DNA of 64,000 nucleotides from Paracoccus yibinensis (GTDB lineage: Bacteria; Pseudomonadota; Alphaproteobacteria; Rhodobacterales; Rhodobacteraceae). The DNA lies in NCBI RefSeq assembly GCF_030846195.1, contig NZ_JAVCWH010000006.1:124001-188000 (forward strand), in the 5' to 3' direction. Position numbers and translations under genes: made by a program. This document shows positions 42,673 through 52,404 of this stretch, in pieces. Each line of letters begins with the position of its first letter. Position 1 is the stretch's first letter. The notes beneath the pieces were generated by a model that was not told the origin of the DNA, made no database searches, and saw only the letters and a program-made list of their open reading frames with translations.

Positions 42673-42862
42673 GAGCCATCATTCCCCGGGAGCATGGTCG
42701 GGGAAACTGGACTGAAGTCCAGTCGGATCCCGATGCAGGACGCGAAACACGGCCCGGCAGACCTCTCGCGCGGGGTGCCGGCGGCATGGAGGCGACATCG
42801 TTGCGCGGCCGGAACTCATGGAAGAGGCGGCCACATCCTTCAGGGAAGGACGCCACCCTGCC

Positions 42863-43525
42863 CTAGATCACCGGCCCTGCCGCCTGGGCGGGCGCGGGCC
42901 GGGACGCCGGATTCAACACGGCCAGTTCCGTCCTGTTACGCACCTCGAGCTTGCGGAAGATCGTGGTCATGTAGTGCTTCACGGTCTTTTCGCTGATGTC
43001 CAGATGCTTGGCGATGTCCTTGTTGCAGCAGCCCTGACGGACAAGCCTGACGATCTCGGCCTCGCGCCTGCTCAGGCAGTCATCGGCACGGACCGAAGGA
43101 CGGCTCAGGTCGGACAGCATGCGCGCAGCCAGTTCGGGCGAGACATAGCGTTCGGAACGATGCACGCGCCGGATGATGTCCTTCAGGTCGGAACCTCGGA
43201 TGCCCTTCAGGATGTAACCGCTGACGCCGTGACGCAGCGCCTCCATGACATCGCCGCTGTCTTCCGAAGCAGTCAGGACGATCACCCTGGTCTGGAACTG
43301 CATTCTGGCCATTTCCTCGAGCGCGACAAGGCCCAGCCCGGGAATGCTGAGGTCGAGCAGCAGAATGTCCGGGGCAAGCGTTCTGACAAGTTCGACAGCC
43401 TCGGCGGCCGTGGCACCTTCGCCCACCACGGTGATGTCTTCGGCAGAGGCGCCGATGGCATGAATGATCCCCTCCCGCACAAGGGGATGATCATCGACGA
43501 CGGCGACCCTTATCGGATGGAGCAT
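42863..43525 (-). CDS. NarL/LuxR-type response regulator (second pair)
   Basis: A 220-residue protein starting MLHPIRVAVVDDHPLVREGI. Phospho-acceptor Asp is in ILLLDLSIPG (~57), conserved Lys in GYILKGIRGSD. The LuxR helix-turn-helix is LSRREAEIVRLVRQGCCNKD then KTVKHYMTTIFRKLEVRNRT. It begins 8 bp after the stop of the kinase gene at 43534, forming a kinase-regulator operon. It shares many blocks with the first regulator (EDSGDVMEALRHG/EDSEAVFAALEGG, LAARML), consistent with duplication. Confidence 0.92.
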   Translation of the reverse strand: MLHPIRVAVVDDHPLVREGIIHAIGASAEDITVVGEGATAAEAVELVRTLAPDILLLDLSIPGLGLVALEEMARMQFQTRVIVLTASEDSGDVMEALRHGVSGYILKGIRGSDLKDIIRRVHRSERYVSPELAARMLSDLSRPSVRADDCLSRREAEIVRLVRQGCCNKDIAKHLDISEKTVKHYMTTIFRKLEVRNRTELAVLNPASRPAPAQAAGPVI

Positions 43526-43533
43526 TGGACACC

Positions 43534-44925
43534 TCAGACATCTGTTGGGAAATAGCCGGTCAAGGTGACGCCCTTGCCCGGAACGCTGTCGACGGAAAGA
43601 CTTCCGCCAAGGCTGATGATGCGATTGCGCAGGCCTGTCAGCCCCAGTTGCTGCATGTCGTTGCTGACGGCATGGGGCTGCATGCCCGGACCTTCGTCGC
43701 TTATGGTCACGACCACGAACCCCCCTTCCCCGCGAACGGTGACGGACTGCCCCTTGCCGCCCGCGTGCTTGTAGGCATTGTTCAGCCCCTCTTGCACCAT
43801 CCGGCAGATCGCCAGCTTCACGGGATTGCTGACTTCGTTCAGGTCCGGCTCGATCATGCAGTCAACGGTGGTCGATGTGCGGTGCCGGTGCTTCAGGATG
43901 ACCAGACCGATCGCATCGGTCAATCCCTTCTCCATCATGTGGGGAAGCGACAGTCCCGACACCATGGCCCGCACTTCGCCCATGGCCTCCTCCAGCATTT
44001 CGCGCAGAATGACATAGTCGCGGCTTCTGGCCTGATCCCCAGGGAAAAGCTGGTCCAGCTTCAAAAGGGAAATCGTCAGCAGCTGGCCGATTCCGTCATG
44101 AAGATCGGCCCCGATCCGGCGAAGATGAAGCTCCGCATTCTCGGCGCTGAGCGAGGAGGCCTTCTGGATACGAAGCCGCAAGGCCTTGTTGTGCTCAAGA
44201 AGCTGCGTCAGCCTTTCGACCTTCTCCTTCAGTTCCGCCCTCTGGCGGTCGATCACGTTGTCGCCCTGTGCGACGATCGGGTAAATGCCCAGGGCAACCA
44301 CGGCAAGGACCACCGCATCGATCATCCATGTCAGCCGCCGGGTCCCCTGGAACGTCGCCAGAAGCGATGTCCTGTCATAGTAAAGTTCGGCGACGGCAAG
44401 AACGGGACCATCGGCATGTCGGCGAAGCGGGACATAGACCTCGAGCGTCTTCTGACCCGGATAGTTCCCATGATCGCCCGATCCGTTCTCGAATTCGACG
44501 GCCACCGTGCCGCCGACCGCCTTGGCCAGACCCTCGGTCACGGGAAACTGTCTCGAGATCAGACTTGGGTCGGTATCAAAAAGAATTCGACCGTCCGTGG
44601 TCCAGATCTTGGCGGCGATCAGGTTCAAGTCCTCGGCCAAGGCATCGATTTCCTGACCGATCGCCTGTGTCGTCGCCGCCGAGAAGCTGTCGCTGCGTTC
44701 CAGTTCAGAAAGATAATCCGCGAAAAAATACCTGAAATAGACACTGTTGCGGTTGCCGATATCTTCCTTGACCGCCGCTTCGACTCGAAACAGTGTCCAC
44801 TGCCCCATCAGCCCGATGCTCGGCATCAAAAGAACTGCACATAATACATAGAATTGTCGGGAAAGACTTAGTGACGACCACCAGAGGACTGCACTGGAAC
44901 TGCCCATAAATCGACCAACATTCAC
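43534..44925 (-). CDS. NarX/UhpB-type sensor histidine kinase (second pair)
   Basis: A 463-residue membrane kinase. Helices at ~25-42 and ~227-245 enclose a periplasmic sensor of ~180 residues. The HisKA_3 His is in LRRIGADLHDGIGQLLTISL (~285); the ATPase domain has CRMVQEGLNNAYKHAGG, ISDEGPGMQ and LGLTGLRNRI. The layout copies the first kinase. It is divergent from the 1953-residue RTX peroxidase gene across a 487-bp AT-rich gap, so that gene is its most obvious target (inference). The signal is unknown; oxidative or envelope conditions would fit the neighbour. Confidence 0.9.
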   Translation of the reverse strand: MNVGRFMGSSSAVLWWSSLSLSRQFYVLCAVLLMPSIGLMGQWTLFRVEAAVKEDIGNRNSVYFRYFFADYLSELERSDSFSAATTQAIGQEIDALAEDLNLIAAKIWTTDGRILFDTDPSLISRQFPVTEGLAKAVGGTVAVEFENGSGDHGNYPGQKTLEVYVPLRRHADGPVLAVAELYYDRTSLLATFQGTRRLTWMIDAVVLAVVALGIYPIVAQGDNVIDRQRAELKEKVERLTQLLEHNKALRLRIQKASSLSAENAELHLRRIGADLHDGIGQLLTISLLKLDQLFPGDQARSRDYVILREMLEEAMGEVRAMVSGLSLPHMMEKGLTDAIGLVILKHRHRTSTTVDCMIEPDLNEVSNPVKLAICRMVQEGLNNAYKHAGGKGQSVTVRGEGGFVVVTISDEGPGMQPHAVSNDMQQLGLTGLRNRIISLGGSLSVDSVPGKGVTLTGYFPTDV

Positions 44926-45412
44926 TTACGAACTTCTGACTGGGACAATAAGACAAGCGCAGCTCAACGCCAAATCAAAAAATATAGTCAAAAAGGCGGC
45001 TTAAGACGAAAAAATCGTACCATTTGCTTTATATTAATTTCTCTTGCAAGTTGCAAAGAAGGATTTCTTTTCTTTTAACAGGAGATTCAGCATATTTCGG
45101 CAGAAGCCAATTACTTAATAATGTCAGCGCATTGGAAGAATAGACCGTTTTTCACCTGTCGTTTCGGCCCAGTGGATTAGGACCAAAGTCTGCAGCTTCC
45201 CGGGCCTCCAGTCGTCATTGTCACGCGACCTTGATGATTTCTAACCTTCTCGCCAGGGAAGAACACTTCATCAACATCACGGAAAAATACGGTCCGAAAC
45301 GACCGTCCAGATGGTGCTTTCGGGCGCCATGGGCTTGCGCCTGATGACGGAATGACCGGTCCCTGCTGCTGTCCTGAAGTGCTTTCCAACTCGGTTCAGG
45401 GAAGGAAAAGCC
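44926..45412. promoter_or_regulatory. 487-bp divergent regulatory region between sensor kinase and RTX peroxidase
   Basis: No convincing gene lies here. Sequence from ~44930 to ~45170 is unusually AT-rich (for example TATATTAATTTCTCTTGC around 45030), which is where promoters and response-regulator sites would be expected. TTGCAAGTTGCAA near 45050 is a short direct repeat (TTGCAA twice, 7-bp period). AGGGAAGGAAAAGCC immediately before 45413 provides the peroxidase's ribosome site. Confidence 0.5.
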
Positions 45413-48400
45413 ATGTCAACGAGTTTCCATGTCAATGTTCACGACCTTCAGTTCATCCTGAAGCAGATCAAGGTTGCCGAGCTTCATTCCGGGGGCATGA
45501 CGACGGTCGAGGCCATCCAGCAGGTTTATGACGTGTCCGCCCAGGACGCCGCCCTGATGCCTGCCGGTCTTCGGACAGTCGATGGCCGCGACAACAATCT
45601 GCTGCCGGGGCAAAACGACCTGGGAGCGAGCGAAACCCCGTTTCCGCGCCTGACCGATCCCGTCTATGGCAACGATCAGGACGACAGCATCGAGATGGGC
45701 GGGCCGGGTGGCCCGGTCTTGACGAATACCGATTACAGCCAGCCCGGCAGTGTCGTCGATGCGGATCCGCGCATCATCTCGAACCTGATCGTGGACCAGA
45801 CGGCCGGCAACCCGGCGGCGGTCTATGCGGCGCTGAAGCTCCTGGGCATCACCGGGACCGCAGCCACCGATGCCGTGAACGAGATCACCGAGGCCCATGC
45901 AGCGACCGTCGGCCATACAACGCTGGAAGGCTATCAACAGGCCCAGGCGCACCTCGAAGAAGTATTGAGCAGTCACAAGCTGGAAATCGGACCAGAAGGG
46001 GGCATCCGCATCGAGAACGTCTCGCCGGATATCGGCCTGACGCCCTCGTTCAACAACCTGTTCACCATCTTCGGCCAGTTCTTCGACCACGGGCTGGATC
46101 TGGTCACCAAGGGCGGCAACGGGACGGTGTACATCCCGCTTCAGGACGACGACCCGCTGATCGCGGGCGCCGACAAGGTGATTGGTACCGAGGATGACCT
46201 GCCAACCCATCTTCGGTTCATGGCGCTGACCCGCGCCACGCCGGACGGCACGTCGCATACCAACATGACCACGTCCTTCGTGGACCAGAACCAGACCTAC
46301 ACATCGCACGCCTCGCATCAGGTGTTCCTGCGCGAACAGGTGCGGCTGAACCTGGATCTGAATGGCGACGGTGTCGACGACGGATTCAAGGCCTATTCCA
46401 CCGGGCGGCTTCTGGACGGTGCCCTGCATGGCACCATCGGCACCTGGGCGGATGTCAAGAAACAGGCTCTGGACGTCCTGGGCATCCGGCTGGAGGACCA
46501 TGACGTCCATCGTGTGCCGGAGCTGCTGACAGACCCGTACGGCAACCTGATCCTGGGGCCGAACGGCTATGCCCAGATGGTCATGAAGCCGCTGACCCCC
46601 GGCGGGGCCGTCTGGTATAAGGAAGGCACCTTCGACGGCATCACGACCGAGGGCAGCGTGGCGGCAGGCCCGGCCTTCCTGGACGACATCGCGCATCACG
46701 CGGCGCCGGGCAGCTATGATTCCGACGGAGACCATCGTCCCGACACGCCGCAGCGCCCGGATGACGATGATACCCTGGGCGATGACGGCGACCCGGAGAC
46801 CTATGACGACGAGATGCTGGATTCGCACTTCATCACCGGCGACGGCCGGGGGAACGAGAATTTCGGCCTGTCCGCTGTCCATTCGGTGTTCCACGCCGAA
46901 CACAACCGCATCGTCGAGGAAAACAAGCACACCATCCTGGAAAGCGGCGACCTGGAATTCATCAACGAATGGCTGCTGGTGGACATCGACACGCTTCCCA
47001 CCCCGGACCAGATCGCCGACCTGCAATGGGACGGCGCCCGGATGTTCCAGGCGGCCCGCTTCTCGACCGAGATGCAATATCAGCACATGGTGTTCGAGGA
47101 ATTCGCCCGGCGCATCCAACCCGCCGTCGATCCCTTCGTGTTCACCAACACCGCCGACATCGATCCCTCGATCGTGGCGGAATTCGCCCACGCGATCTAT
47201 CGCTTCGGCCATTCGATGCTGACCGACACGGTGGACCGGATCGACAACGACCTGAACCCGATCAACGGCCCGGACGGCGAACAGTTCTCGCTGATCGAGG
47301 CGTTCCTGAACCCGCAGGCCTACATGGGGACGGCGGACAACTTCAACGACATCCAGGGCGCCATCCTGCGCGGCCTGTCCGAGGACGTGGGCTCCGAGAT
47401 CGATGAATTCATCGTCCCGGCGCTTCGCAGCAACCTTCTGGGGCTGCCGCTGGATCTGGCGGCACTGAACATGGCCCGGGCGCGCGAAACCGGCGTCCCG
47501 TCGCTGAACCAGACACGCGATCAACTCTACAACGACTTCGGCGTCGCGGACCTGAAACCCTATGAAAGCTGGAGCGATTTTGCCCAGAATCTCAAGAACC
47601 CGGTGTCGCTGATCAACTTCGTGGCGGCCTATGGCACGCACGAAACGATCACCGATGCCGCCACGATGGAGGCCAAGCGCGCCGCGGCCACCCTGCTGGT
47701 GCTGGGCGGCACTGGGGCGCCATCGGATCGGCTGGACTTCCTGAACGCAACCGGCGCCTATGCCGGGTCGGCGTCAGCGGCCAATGGCCGGGGCGGGCTG
47801 AACGCGGTCGATCTGTGGATCGGCGGACTGGCGGAAAAGCTGAACGAATTCGGCGGGATGCTGGGTTCGACGTTCAACTTCATCTTCGAATACCAGATGG
47901 AGCAGCTTCAGAACGGCGACCGGTTCTATTACCTGTCGCGCGTTCAGGGCCTGAACCTTCTGGACGCGCTGGAAGCCAACAGCTTCGCCGACATCATCAT
48001 GCGCAATTCGTCCATGGGCGACAAATATGCGCCGCACATGTACGGCCACGCCTTCCTGACGCCCGACATGATCCTGGAACTGGATCGCGCCATCGCGCAG
48101 CGCGACTACAACGGCAGCGGAACGGAAGGCAAGGACCCGATCTGGGACGATCCGTTGCTGCAGAACATCGACCCCAAGGTCATTCGCCACTACAACGGTG
48201 CGACCACCGTAGAGGAGGGAGGCAAGACGCATGATGTCGGCGGCACCCTGATCTTCCGGGGCGGCGAACATGTGGTGCTTGGCGGGACCGAAGGCAACGA
48301 CACCCTCAGGGGCGATCTGGGCATCGACGCCCTGTGGGGCGACGGCGGCAACGACTATCTCAACGCCGGGCAGGAATCCGACCAGGTCTTCGGCGGCGAC

Positions 48401-51274
48401 GGCGACGACATTATTGAGGATCCCTTCGGCGACAACTTCCTGCGCGGCGAACGCGGCAATGACGTGGTCTCGGCGGCGCGCGGCATCAACCTCCTGTTCG
48501 GCGGGCAGGGCAAGGACGCCCTCATGATCGGCCAGGATGGCTCCGAGGCCTTCGGCGGCGAGGGCAACGACTTCATCCTTGGCGGCTCGGGTGCGGACAA
48601 CCTTCTGGGCAACGAGGGCGACGACTGGATCGAAGGCGGCGAGGGCTTCGACGTCATTTCGGGCGACAACTCCGAATTGTTCTTCAACTCGACCATCATC
48701 GGCCATGACGTGGCCTGGGGACAGGGCAACGACCAGGACTATGACCTTGAATCGGGTGACGACATCGCCTTTTCGGGGATCGGCGTGCAGCGGTTCGAAG
48801 GCATGTTCGGCTTCGACTGGGCGATCGCGAAATACGACGTGGCAGGCGTGAACTGGGATGCCACCATCCCGATCTTCACCTCGGTTCCTGCCGACATCCT
48901 GCGCGACCGCTTCGACCTGATGGAAGGCTTCTCGGGGTGGAAGTTCAACGATACGATCCGGGGCGACAACCGGGGAACCGCCGCCGGTGACCTGGATCCC
49001 GGCCTGGACTTCGGCGAACATGTCCTGGACGCGGCGGGTCTTGCCCGGATTGCCGGCATGACCGCGTGGTTCGGAGGGTTGCGCAGTACGCTGGCGGAAC
49101 TCAGCCCCGATGTCTACACCGATGCCGACGTGATGTTCCGGGACGGCAACATGCTGCTGGGCGGCGCCGGATCGGACCTGATCCAGGGCCGGGGCGGGTT
49201 CGATGTGATCGACGGCGATGCCTGGCTCAATGTGCGAATCAAGATTGAAATCAAGGACCCTGTGACCGGTGAAGTCGTCGCGGTGTATTCGGCGGAATCG
49301 CTGAACAGCTCGACCGCAGCGGGCGGCGCGTTCGCCGGCAAGGTCTGGCAGACGGACAGCGCGGGCATTCCGCAGTTCCACCTGCCCCCGGCGTTCGGGG
49401 GACGGTCGCTGCAGTCGCTGCTGCTGGACCGCACGATCAAGCCTGGCGACATGTCCATTGTCCGTGAACTGCTTCACGACCAGGCGACGGATGCGTTGGA
49501 CAGGGCGGTGTTCAGCGGTAACCAGACCGACTATGTCATCGAGGGCCGGGGCCAGCGGATCGACTTCAACGAAGACGGCGACCTGAACGACGCGGGTGAA
49601 AACATCATCCAGTCGGCCTATGACGTGAACGGAGACGGCTTCATCTCGGTCACCGACACGCTGACGACCCGGGGGGTGTTGTTCGACGACACCGACTTCC
49701 TGAAGAATATCGAGCTGCTGCAGTTCGCGGACGGGACCATCGACCTGAGGACTCCGATCGGTGTGTTGCTTCGGGCGGACCTGTCCCTGCGGCCATTGGC
49801 CTTGCCTGCCGCCACGGCCCTGCCCGGCAACGGCGCGACCATCGGCCAGCTGACCAGCGACACGGGCGAAGGCGAATTCACGCTTCAGGCGGGCAGCAGT
49901 CCGCTGGTCGCCGTCAACCTGGATGGGCTCATGACGCTGAATGGCGCCCTGGGCCAGGGCCAGACCCATACGATCAATCTGCGCTTCACCGCACCGGGGG
50001 GTGCGTTCCAGAACGAAACCATGGTGCTTCGTTCGGGCACCACCGGATCCAACGCCATCCTTGGCGGAAACCTCGACGACATCGTCTATGCACATTCGGG
50101 CAATGACAGCGTTACCGGGGGCGACGGCGACGACGTTCTGTATGGGCAGGCAGGCGCCGACACCCTGGTCGGCGGTGCGGGTGCCGATATTCTGGTCGGG
50201 GGTGCCGCCAACGACACCATCCAGGGCGGGGACGGCGCCGACCTGATCCGCTTTGCCTGGGGCGACGGCACCGACGCGGTCGATGGCGGGGCGGGCGTCG
50301 ACGTCATCCGCTATGACGGAAACGCCGCAGCCAACGCGGTCACCGTCAACTGGAACGGGTCGTCCCTGGTGTCGATGACCGGGATTGCCAGCATCGCAGG
50401 CGTTGAAAGCATTCTGCTGGATCTTGGCGACGGCACAGACACGCTCAGCTATGGCTCCAGCGCGGGAGGCGTGGTGGTGAACCTGAACACCGGCTCCGCG
50501 TCGGGCTTCACCTCGGTTCTTGGAGTCGATAACGTCACAGGCGGCAATGGTGCCGACAACCTGACCGGCAACAGCGAGGCCAATGCGCTGTCGGGCGGCG
50601 CAGGAACGGATATGCTTGTCGCAACGGTCGATGACTTCCGCGATGTCTATAACGGCGGCGCCGGGGTCGATACGATCGACTACAGCGCCTATGGCACGGG
50701 CCTGACGATCGATCTTGCCCTGGTAACCGCCACCGTTTCCGGCAGCGGCTCGACAGCTCTCACGTCGGACACGGTCACGGCGGTCGACAACATCATCGGA
50801 GGCACGGGCAACGATACCTTCTTCGGCAGCAATGCCGTCAACAGTCTTTCCGGTGGCGACGGCAGCGACACGATCAGCGGCAACGGCGGCAACGACCTTC
50901 TGTTCGGCGGTGCCGGAAATGATGTGCTGATCGGCGGGACGGGTGTTGACCAACTGACGGGGGACGATGGCGATGACGTCTTTGTCTTCGCCACTGCGGC
51001 CGCGACCACCGTGACTGCCAGCGACACCATCCTGGAATTCGAAGGTGGCGGCGATACCGGAGGCGACCTGATCGACGTCAGGGGTCTTGCCGCCCTGCCC
51101 TTCACCTTCATCGGGACAGGGGCGTTCGCTCCGGGATCGACGAACCAGGTCCGCTATACCTTCGATGGGACAGACACCTTCGTGTGGATCGACACCGACA
51201 CCGACACGGCCGCAGAGGCCCGCATCCGCATCACGGGCCAGGTAGAGCTTATCGCGAGCGACTTCCTGTTCTGA
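45413..51274 (+). CDS. Secreted heme peroxidase with RTX calcium-binding repeats
   Basis: A 1953-residue protein without an N-terminal signal. Residues ~200-880 are an animal-type heme peroxidase domain: distal His in FGQFFDHGLDL (~225), HAEHNRIVEENK (~497) and proximal His in AIYRFGHSMLTD (~599). RTX nonapeptides (GGxGxDxLx) occur at ~960-1090, ~1240, ~1545-1640, ~1700-1745 and ~1805-1880. The C-terminus (GQVELIASDFLF) is a hydrophobic type I secretion signal. It is probably exported through an ABC/HlyD/TolC path, such as that at 19175-22212, folding outside on calcium. Bacterial relatives oxidise halides or phenolics and affect surface attachment, but this one's substrate is unknown. Divergent from a two-component operon; a strong hairpin follows. 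Confidence 0.92.
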   Translation: MSTSFHVNVHDLQFILKQIKVAELHSGGMTTVEAIQQVYDVSAQDAALMPAGLRTVDGRDNNLLPGQNDLGASETPFPRLTDPVYGNDQDDSIEMGGPGGPVLTNTDYSQPGSVVDADPRIISNLIVDQTAGNPAAVYAALKLLGITGTAATDAVNEITEAHAATVGHTTLEGYQQAQAHLEEVLSSHKLEIGPEGGIRIENVSPDIGLTPSFNNLFTIFGQFFDHGLDLVTKGGNGTVYIPLQDDDPLIAGADKVIGTEDDLPTHLRFMALTRATPDGTSHTNMTTSFVDQNQTYTSHASHQVFLREQVRLNLDLNGDGVDDGFKAYSTGRLLDGALHGTIGTWADVKKQALDVLGIRLEDHDVHRVPELLTDPYGNLILGPNGYAQMVMKPLTPGGAVWYKEGTFDGITTEGSVAAGPAFLDDIAHHAAPGSYDSDGDHRPDTPQRPDDDDTLGDDGDPETYDDEMLDSHFITGDGRGNENFGLSAVHSVFHAEHNRIVEENKHTILESGDLEFINEWLLVDIDTLPTPDQIADLQWDGARMFQAARFSTEMQYQHMVFEEFARRIQPAVDPFVFTNTADIDPSIVAEFAHAIYRFGHSMLTDTVDRIDNDLNPINGPDGEQFSLIEAFLNPQAYMGTADNFNDIQGAILRGLSEDVGSEIDEFIVPALRSNLLGLPLDLAALNMARARETGVPSLNQTRDQLYNDFGVADLKPYESWSDFAQNLKNPVSLINFVAAYGTHETITDAATMEAKRAAATLLVLGGTGAPSDRLDFLNATGAYAGSASAANGRGGLNAVDLWIGGLAEKLNEFGGMLGSTFNFIFEYQMEQLQNGDRFYYLSRVQGLNLLDALEANSFADIIMRNSSMGDKYAPHMYGHAFLTPDMILELDRAIAQRDYNGSGTEGKDPIWDDPLLQNIDPKVIRHYNGATTVEEGGKTHDVGGTLIFRGGEHVVLGGTEGNDTLRGDLGIDALWGDGGNDYLNAGQESDQVFGGDGDDIIEDPFGDNFLRGERGNDVVSAARGINLLFGGQGKDALMIGQDGSEAFGGEGNDFILGGSGADNLLGNEGDDWIEGGEGFDVISGDNSELFFNSTIIGHDVAWGQGNDQDYDLESGDDIAFSGIGVQRFEGMFGFDWAIAKYDVAGVNWDATIPIFTSVPADILRDRFDLMEGFSGWKFNDTIRGDNRGTAAGDLDPGLDFGEHVLDAAGLARIAGMTAWFGGLRSTLAELSPDVYTDADVMFRDGNMLLGGAGSDLIQGRGGFDVIDGDAWLNVRIKIEIKDPVTGEVVAVYSAESLNSSTAAGGAFAGKVWQTDSAGIPQFHLPPAFGGRSLQSLLLDRTIKPGDMSIVRELLHDQATDALDRAVFSGNQTDYVIEGRGQRIDFNEDGDLNDAGENIIQSAYDVNGDGFISVTDTLTTRGVLFDDTDFLKNIELLQFADGTIDLRTPIGVLLRADLSLRPLALPAATALPGNGATIGQLTSDTGEGEFTLQAGSSPLVAVNLDGLMTLNGALGQGQTHTINLRFTAPGGAFQNETMVLRSGTTGSNAILGGNLDDIVYAHSGNDSVTGGDGDDVLYGQAGADTLVGGAGADILVGGAANDTIQGGDGADLIRFAWGDGTDAVDGGAGVDVIRYDGNAAANAVTVNWNGSSLVSMTGIASIAGVESILLDLGDGTDTLSYGSSAGGVVVNLNTGSASGFTSVLGVDNVTGGNGADNLTGNSEANALSGGAGTDMLVATVDDFRDVYNGGAGVDTIDYSAYGTGLTIDLALVTATVSGSGSTALTSDTVTAVDNIIGGTGNDTFFGSNAVNSLSGGDGSDTISGNGGNDLLFGGAGNDVLIGGTGVDQLTGDDGDDVFVFATAAATTVTASDTILEFEGGGDTGGDLIDVRGLAALPFTFIGTGAFAPGSTNQVRYTFDGTDTFVWIDTDTDTAAEARIRITGQVELIASDFLF

Positions 51275-51299
51275 ACGCCTTCTGCCTGTCTTGAAGAAC

Positions 51300-51325
51300 G
51301 GGTGCGCCCTGAAAGGGGCGCACCC
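51300..51325 (+). terminator. Strong hairpin after the RTX peroxidase
   Basis: GGGTGCGCCC (51300-51309) and GGGCGCACCC (51316-51325) form a perfect 10-bp stem with a TGAAAG loop, 25 bp after the stop. It lies between convergent genes and could stop transcription from both sides. There is no T-tract. Confidence 0.7.
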
Positions 51326-51395
51326 CCGGCTTTCAGCCTCATCGTTCGAAACGACCCGCCAGGGGGTCCTCGGAGATGCCCTCTGAAAAGTCCGA

Positions 51396-52394
51396 TCAGC
51401 GAAGGCGATGACCTGCCTTGTCAAAGTGGAACAATCGCGCGGGATCGAAGGTGATGCCCAACTCGCTGCCCACTGTGCGGTCATGTTCGCCGAACAGCCG
51501 CGCGGTCAGAAGGCCATGGTCCGCGGTGTGGACATAGACCAGCGTTTCTCCTCCCAGCCGTTCGACATGGCTGACCCTGCCGCTGATCTGGCCGGCTCCA
51601 TCTGTCAGTTGCACCTGTTCGGGCCGGATGCCCGCGCTGTGCGACGACAGGCCCAAGACGCCCGACTTCAGGAAGTTCATCTGCGGCGAGCCGATGAAGC
51701 CCGCCACGAAGGTATTGGCGGGGTCGTTGTAAAGCTGCATGGGCGCGCCGGTCTGTTCCACCCTGCCCGCCCGCAGCACCACGATCTTGTCGGCGAGCGT
51801 CATCGCCTCGACCTGGTCATGGGTGACATAGACCATCGTCGCGCCCAGGTCGCGGTGCAGCCTGGCGATCTCGATCCGGGTCTGGACGCGCAGTGCGGCA
51901 TCCAGGTTCGACAGCGGCTCGTCGAACAGGAACAGCTTGGGACGGCGCACGATGGCGCGGCCGATGGCGACCCGCTGGCGCTGACCGCCCGACAGTTCGG
52001 CCGGGCGGCGGTCCAGCAGCGCGTCCAGCGACAGCATGGTGGCGGCGCGGTCGATGGCGGCGCGGATCTCGGCCCTCGGATGGCCCGCCTGCTTCAGCGC
52101 CAGGCCCATGTTGTCGCGCACGGTCAGATGCGGATAAAGCGCATAGGACTGGAACACCATCGCGATCTCGCGCCGTGCCGGGGGCAGGTTGGTGATGTCG
52201 CGCCCGTCCAGCGTCACGGTTCCGCCGCTGACATCCTCCAGCCCTGCGATCATCCGCAGAAGCGTGGATTTCCCGCAGCCGGACGGGCCGACGAAGACGC
52301 AGAACTCTCCGTCCGCGACCTCAAGGTCCACGCCCTTGATGACCTCGACGGGTCCGAAGCTCTTCGTCACGCCGGAAAGACTTAGCTGGCCCAT
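51396..52394 (-). CDS. ABC importer ATPase (UgpC/MsmK/MalK type)
   Basis: A 332-residue ATPase with Walker A GPSGCGKST (~38), Q-loop VFQSYALYPHLTV, signature LSGGQRQRVAIGRA, Walker B LFLFDEPLSNLD and switch His VYVTHDQVEA. A C-terminal OB-type regulatory domain (~240-332, SAGIRPEQVQLTDG) is typical of MalK/UgpC. It energises the two permeases at 53424-55191. Last gene of the importer operon, 10 bp after the dehydrogenase. Confidence 0.92.
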   Translation of the reverse strand: MGQLSLSGVTKSFGPVEVIKGVDLEVADGEFCVFVGPSGCGKSTLLRMIAGLEDVSGGTVTLDGRDITNLPPARREIAMVFQSYALYPHLTVRDNMGLALKQAGHPRAEIRAAIDRAATMLSLDALLDRRPAELSGGQRQRVAIGRAIVRRPKLFLFDEPLSNLDAALRVQTRIEIARLHRDLGATMVYVTHDQVEAMTLADKIVVLRAGRVEQTGAPMQLYNDPANTFVAGFIGSPQMNFLKSGVLGLSSHSAGIRPEQVQLTDGAGQISGRVSHVERLGGETLVYVHTADHGLLTARLFGEHDRTVGSELGITFDPARLFHFDKAGHRLR

Positions 52395-52404
52395 TCGCCG
52401 TCCC

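Noticed and set aside
47774..51484. A >1200-codon open frame antisense to the RTX peroxidase, and similar long antisense frames opposite the giant ligase, the amidohydrolase and the DUF1611-like gene
   Set aside because: High-GC codon bias in the real genes removes stops from the opposite strand. The antisense products show no domain, are rich in Arg/Gln/His shadows, and the sense frames carry clear motifs.
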